From an uncultured Ruminococcus sp. (GTDB lineage: Bacteria > Bacillota > Clostridia > Oscillospirales > Ruminococcaceae), in the NCBI GenBank assembly GCA_946183385.1, contig CAMHBN010000098.1, forward strand, positions 1 to 6,791: a stretch of 6,791 bases of DNA, read 5' to 3'. Position 1 is the stretch's first letter, and each line of letters starts with the position of its first letter. The notes below the pieces were generated by a model. It was not told the DNA's origin, made no database searches, and saw only the letters and a list, made by a program, of their open reading frames with translations. The translations under genes were made by a program, and so were the position numbers. Below are positions 6,562 to 6,791 of the stretch, piece by piece.

Positions 6562-6594
6562 AAGAAGCCATACCACTCGGTGATATGGCTTTTT
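6562..6594. terminator. Bidirectional intrinsic terminator between convergent genes
   Basis: AAGCCATA (6565-6572) pairs with TATGGCTT (6584-6591), and a short inner CAC/GTG pairing sits at the tip. TTTTT (6590-6594) follows on the plus strand and an A-rich flank (6558-6563) gives a U-tract on the minus strand. It ends the regulator transcript 13 or more bases past its stop and can also stop transcripts from the minus-strand gene. Confidence 0.85.
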
Positions 6595-6618
6595 GTATTG
6601 CGAAAAAACGGATAAAGC

Positions 6619-6647
6619 AGGAAGCCGCATATAGAATGCGGCTTCCT
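6619..6647 (-). terminator. Strong 12-bp hairpin downstream of the minus-strand gene
   Basis: AGGAAGCCGCAT (6619-6630) is perfectly complementary to ATGCGGCTTCCT (6636-6647) around a five-base loop. On the minus strand it is followed by a loosely T-rich tail (GCTTTATCCGTTTTTTCG), so it is best read as a terminator or 3'-end stabilising hairpin of the dockerin-like gene. The plus-strand side has no T-tract. Confidence 0.6.
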
Positions 6648-6670
6648 TAATGAGGGAAAAAGATTTGTTT

Positions 6671-6691
6671 TGAGGATGATGTTAATCCTCA
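6671..6691 (-). repeat. Small inverted repeat spanning the minus-strand stop codon
   Basis: TGAGGAT (6671-6677) and ATCCTCA (6685-6691) are perfectly complementary around a seven-base loop that contains the TAA stop (6682-6684, minus strand). It may be part of the 3'-end structure of that transcript; chance pairing is also possible. Confidence 0.4.
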
Positions 6692-6791
6692 GGGAGGAAA
6701 GCAAGCTCACCTGCGTCGTACATCTGTACGGACAGTGCATCACGTGCTGTTACTCCGTCGCCGTTGTTGTATACATCAGCGTTGAGGAGTC
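6682..6791 (-). CDS. Dockerin-like C-terminus of a (probably secreted) protein, 5' end outside the window
   Basis: Only the last 35 residues are visible on the minus strand, ending at TAA (6682-6684). They contain ADVYNNGDGVTARDAL followed by SVQMYDAGEL, and end in LPED. The D...N.GDG.(V/I)...DAL pattern followed by a helix is the EF-hand-like calcium loop and F-helix of type I dockerins, here in the position of the second of the two duplicated segments. Dockerins anchor secreted plant-polysaccharide-degrading enzymes to cohesins on scaffoldin proteins in cellulosomes, and commonly sit at the C-terminus. The spacing of the calcium loop is unusual, with extra residues before GDG and one fewer after it. 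The catalytic part, signal peptide and promoter lie to the right, outside the window. The gene converges with the regulator gene. Another EF-hand-type calcium-binding domain is the main alternative. Confidence 0.7.
   Translation of the reverse strand, partial: LLNADVYNNGDGVTARDALSVQMYDAGELAFLPED

Noticed and set aside
5944..6630. 228-codon minus-strand open frame reaching into the convergent intergenic region
   Set aside because: Its start would lie inside the 12-bp hairpin, it crosses the bidirectional terminator, and it overlaps the conserved GGDEF-like and AraC parts of the plus-strand gene.
6619..6647. Second terminator for the plus-strand regulator gene
   Set aside because: The 12-bp stem is followed by TAATGAGG on the plus strand with no T-tract, and a good terminator already precedes it.
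1..6791. CRISPR array, tRNA or rRNA gene, insertion sequence
   Set aside because: No regularly spaced repeats, cloverleaf-like segments, transposase motifs or matching terminal repeats were seen on either strand.

Overview
The window looks like a chromosomal segment of a cellulosome- or dockerin-bearing Ruminococcus-type Firmicute (Clostridia, Oscillospiraceae). The evidence is threefold. The base composition is moderately GC-rich (roughly mid-50s percent by eye) yet uses ATA for isoleucine very often. The control signals are strong Gram-positive ones: GGAGG-type ribosome sites and near-consensus sigma-A promoters. The minus-strand gene entering from the right edge ends in a dockerin-like calcium-binding segment. 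The genus is an inference, and no species can be named from this sequence alone.

Layout, left to right. Positions 1-2381 hold the end of an ABC exporter operon on the plus strand: an ATPase missing its N-terminus and two ABC-2-like membrane subunits with overlapping ends. A textbook TTGACA-17-TATAAT promoter follows directly and drives an OmpR-type response regulator and its sensor histidine kinase (2439-4204), closed by a clear intrinsic terminator (4217-4244). The order ATPase-permease-permease-regulator-kinase resembles peptide or antibiotic sensing and export modules, but the exported substrate cannot be read from the sequence.

Positions 4205-4377 hold an independent promoter with an extended -10. 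A long hairpin is predicted at the very start of the transcript, followed by an excellent ribosome site. These serve a 723-residue protein (4378-6549), the most unusual gene here. It carries a LacI/XylR-type sugar-binding sensor without a LacI DNA-binding head, a GAF-like middle, a GGDEF-type domain whose active site has decayed to DEDMF, and a C-terminal AraC-type DNA-binding domain. It reads as a one-component transcription factor built on a former diguanylate cyclase architecture.

Positions 6550-6681 hold a bidirectional terminator and two more hairpins between this gene and a convergent minus-strand gene. Only the last 35 residues of that gene are in the window, and they look like the second half of a type I dockerin. 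If that is right, a polysaccharide-degrading (cellulosomal) protein lies next to a probable carbohydrate-sensing regulator. A functional link between them is only a hypothesis.
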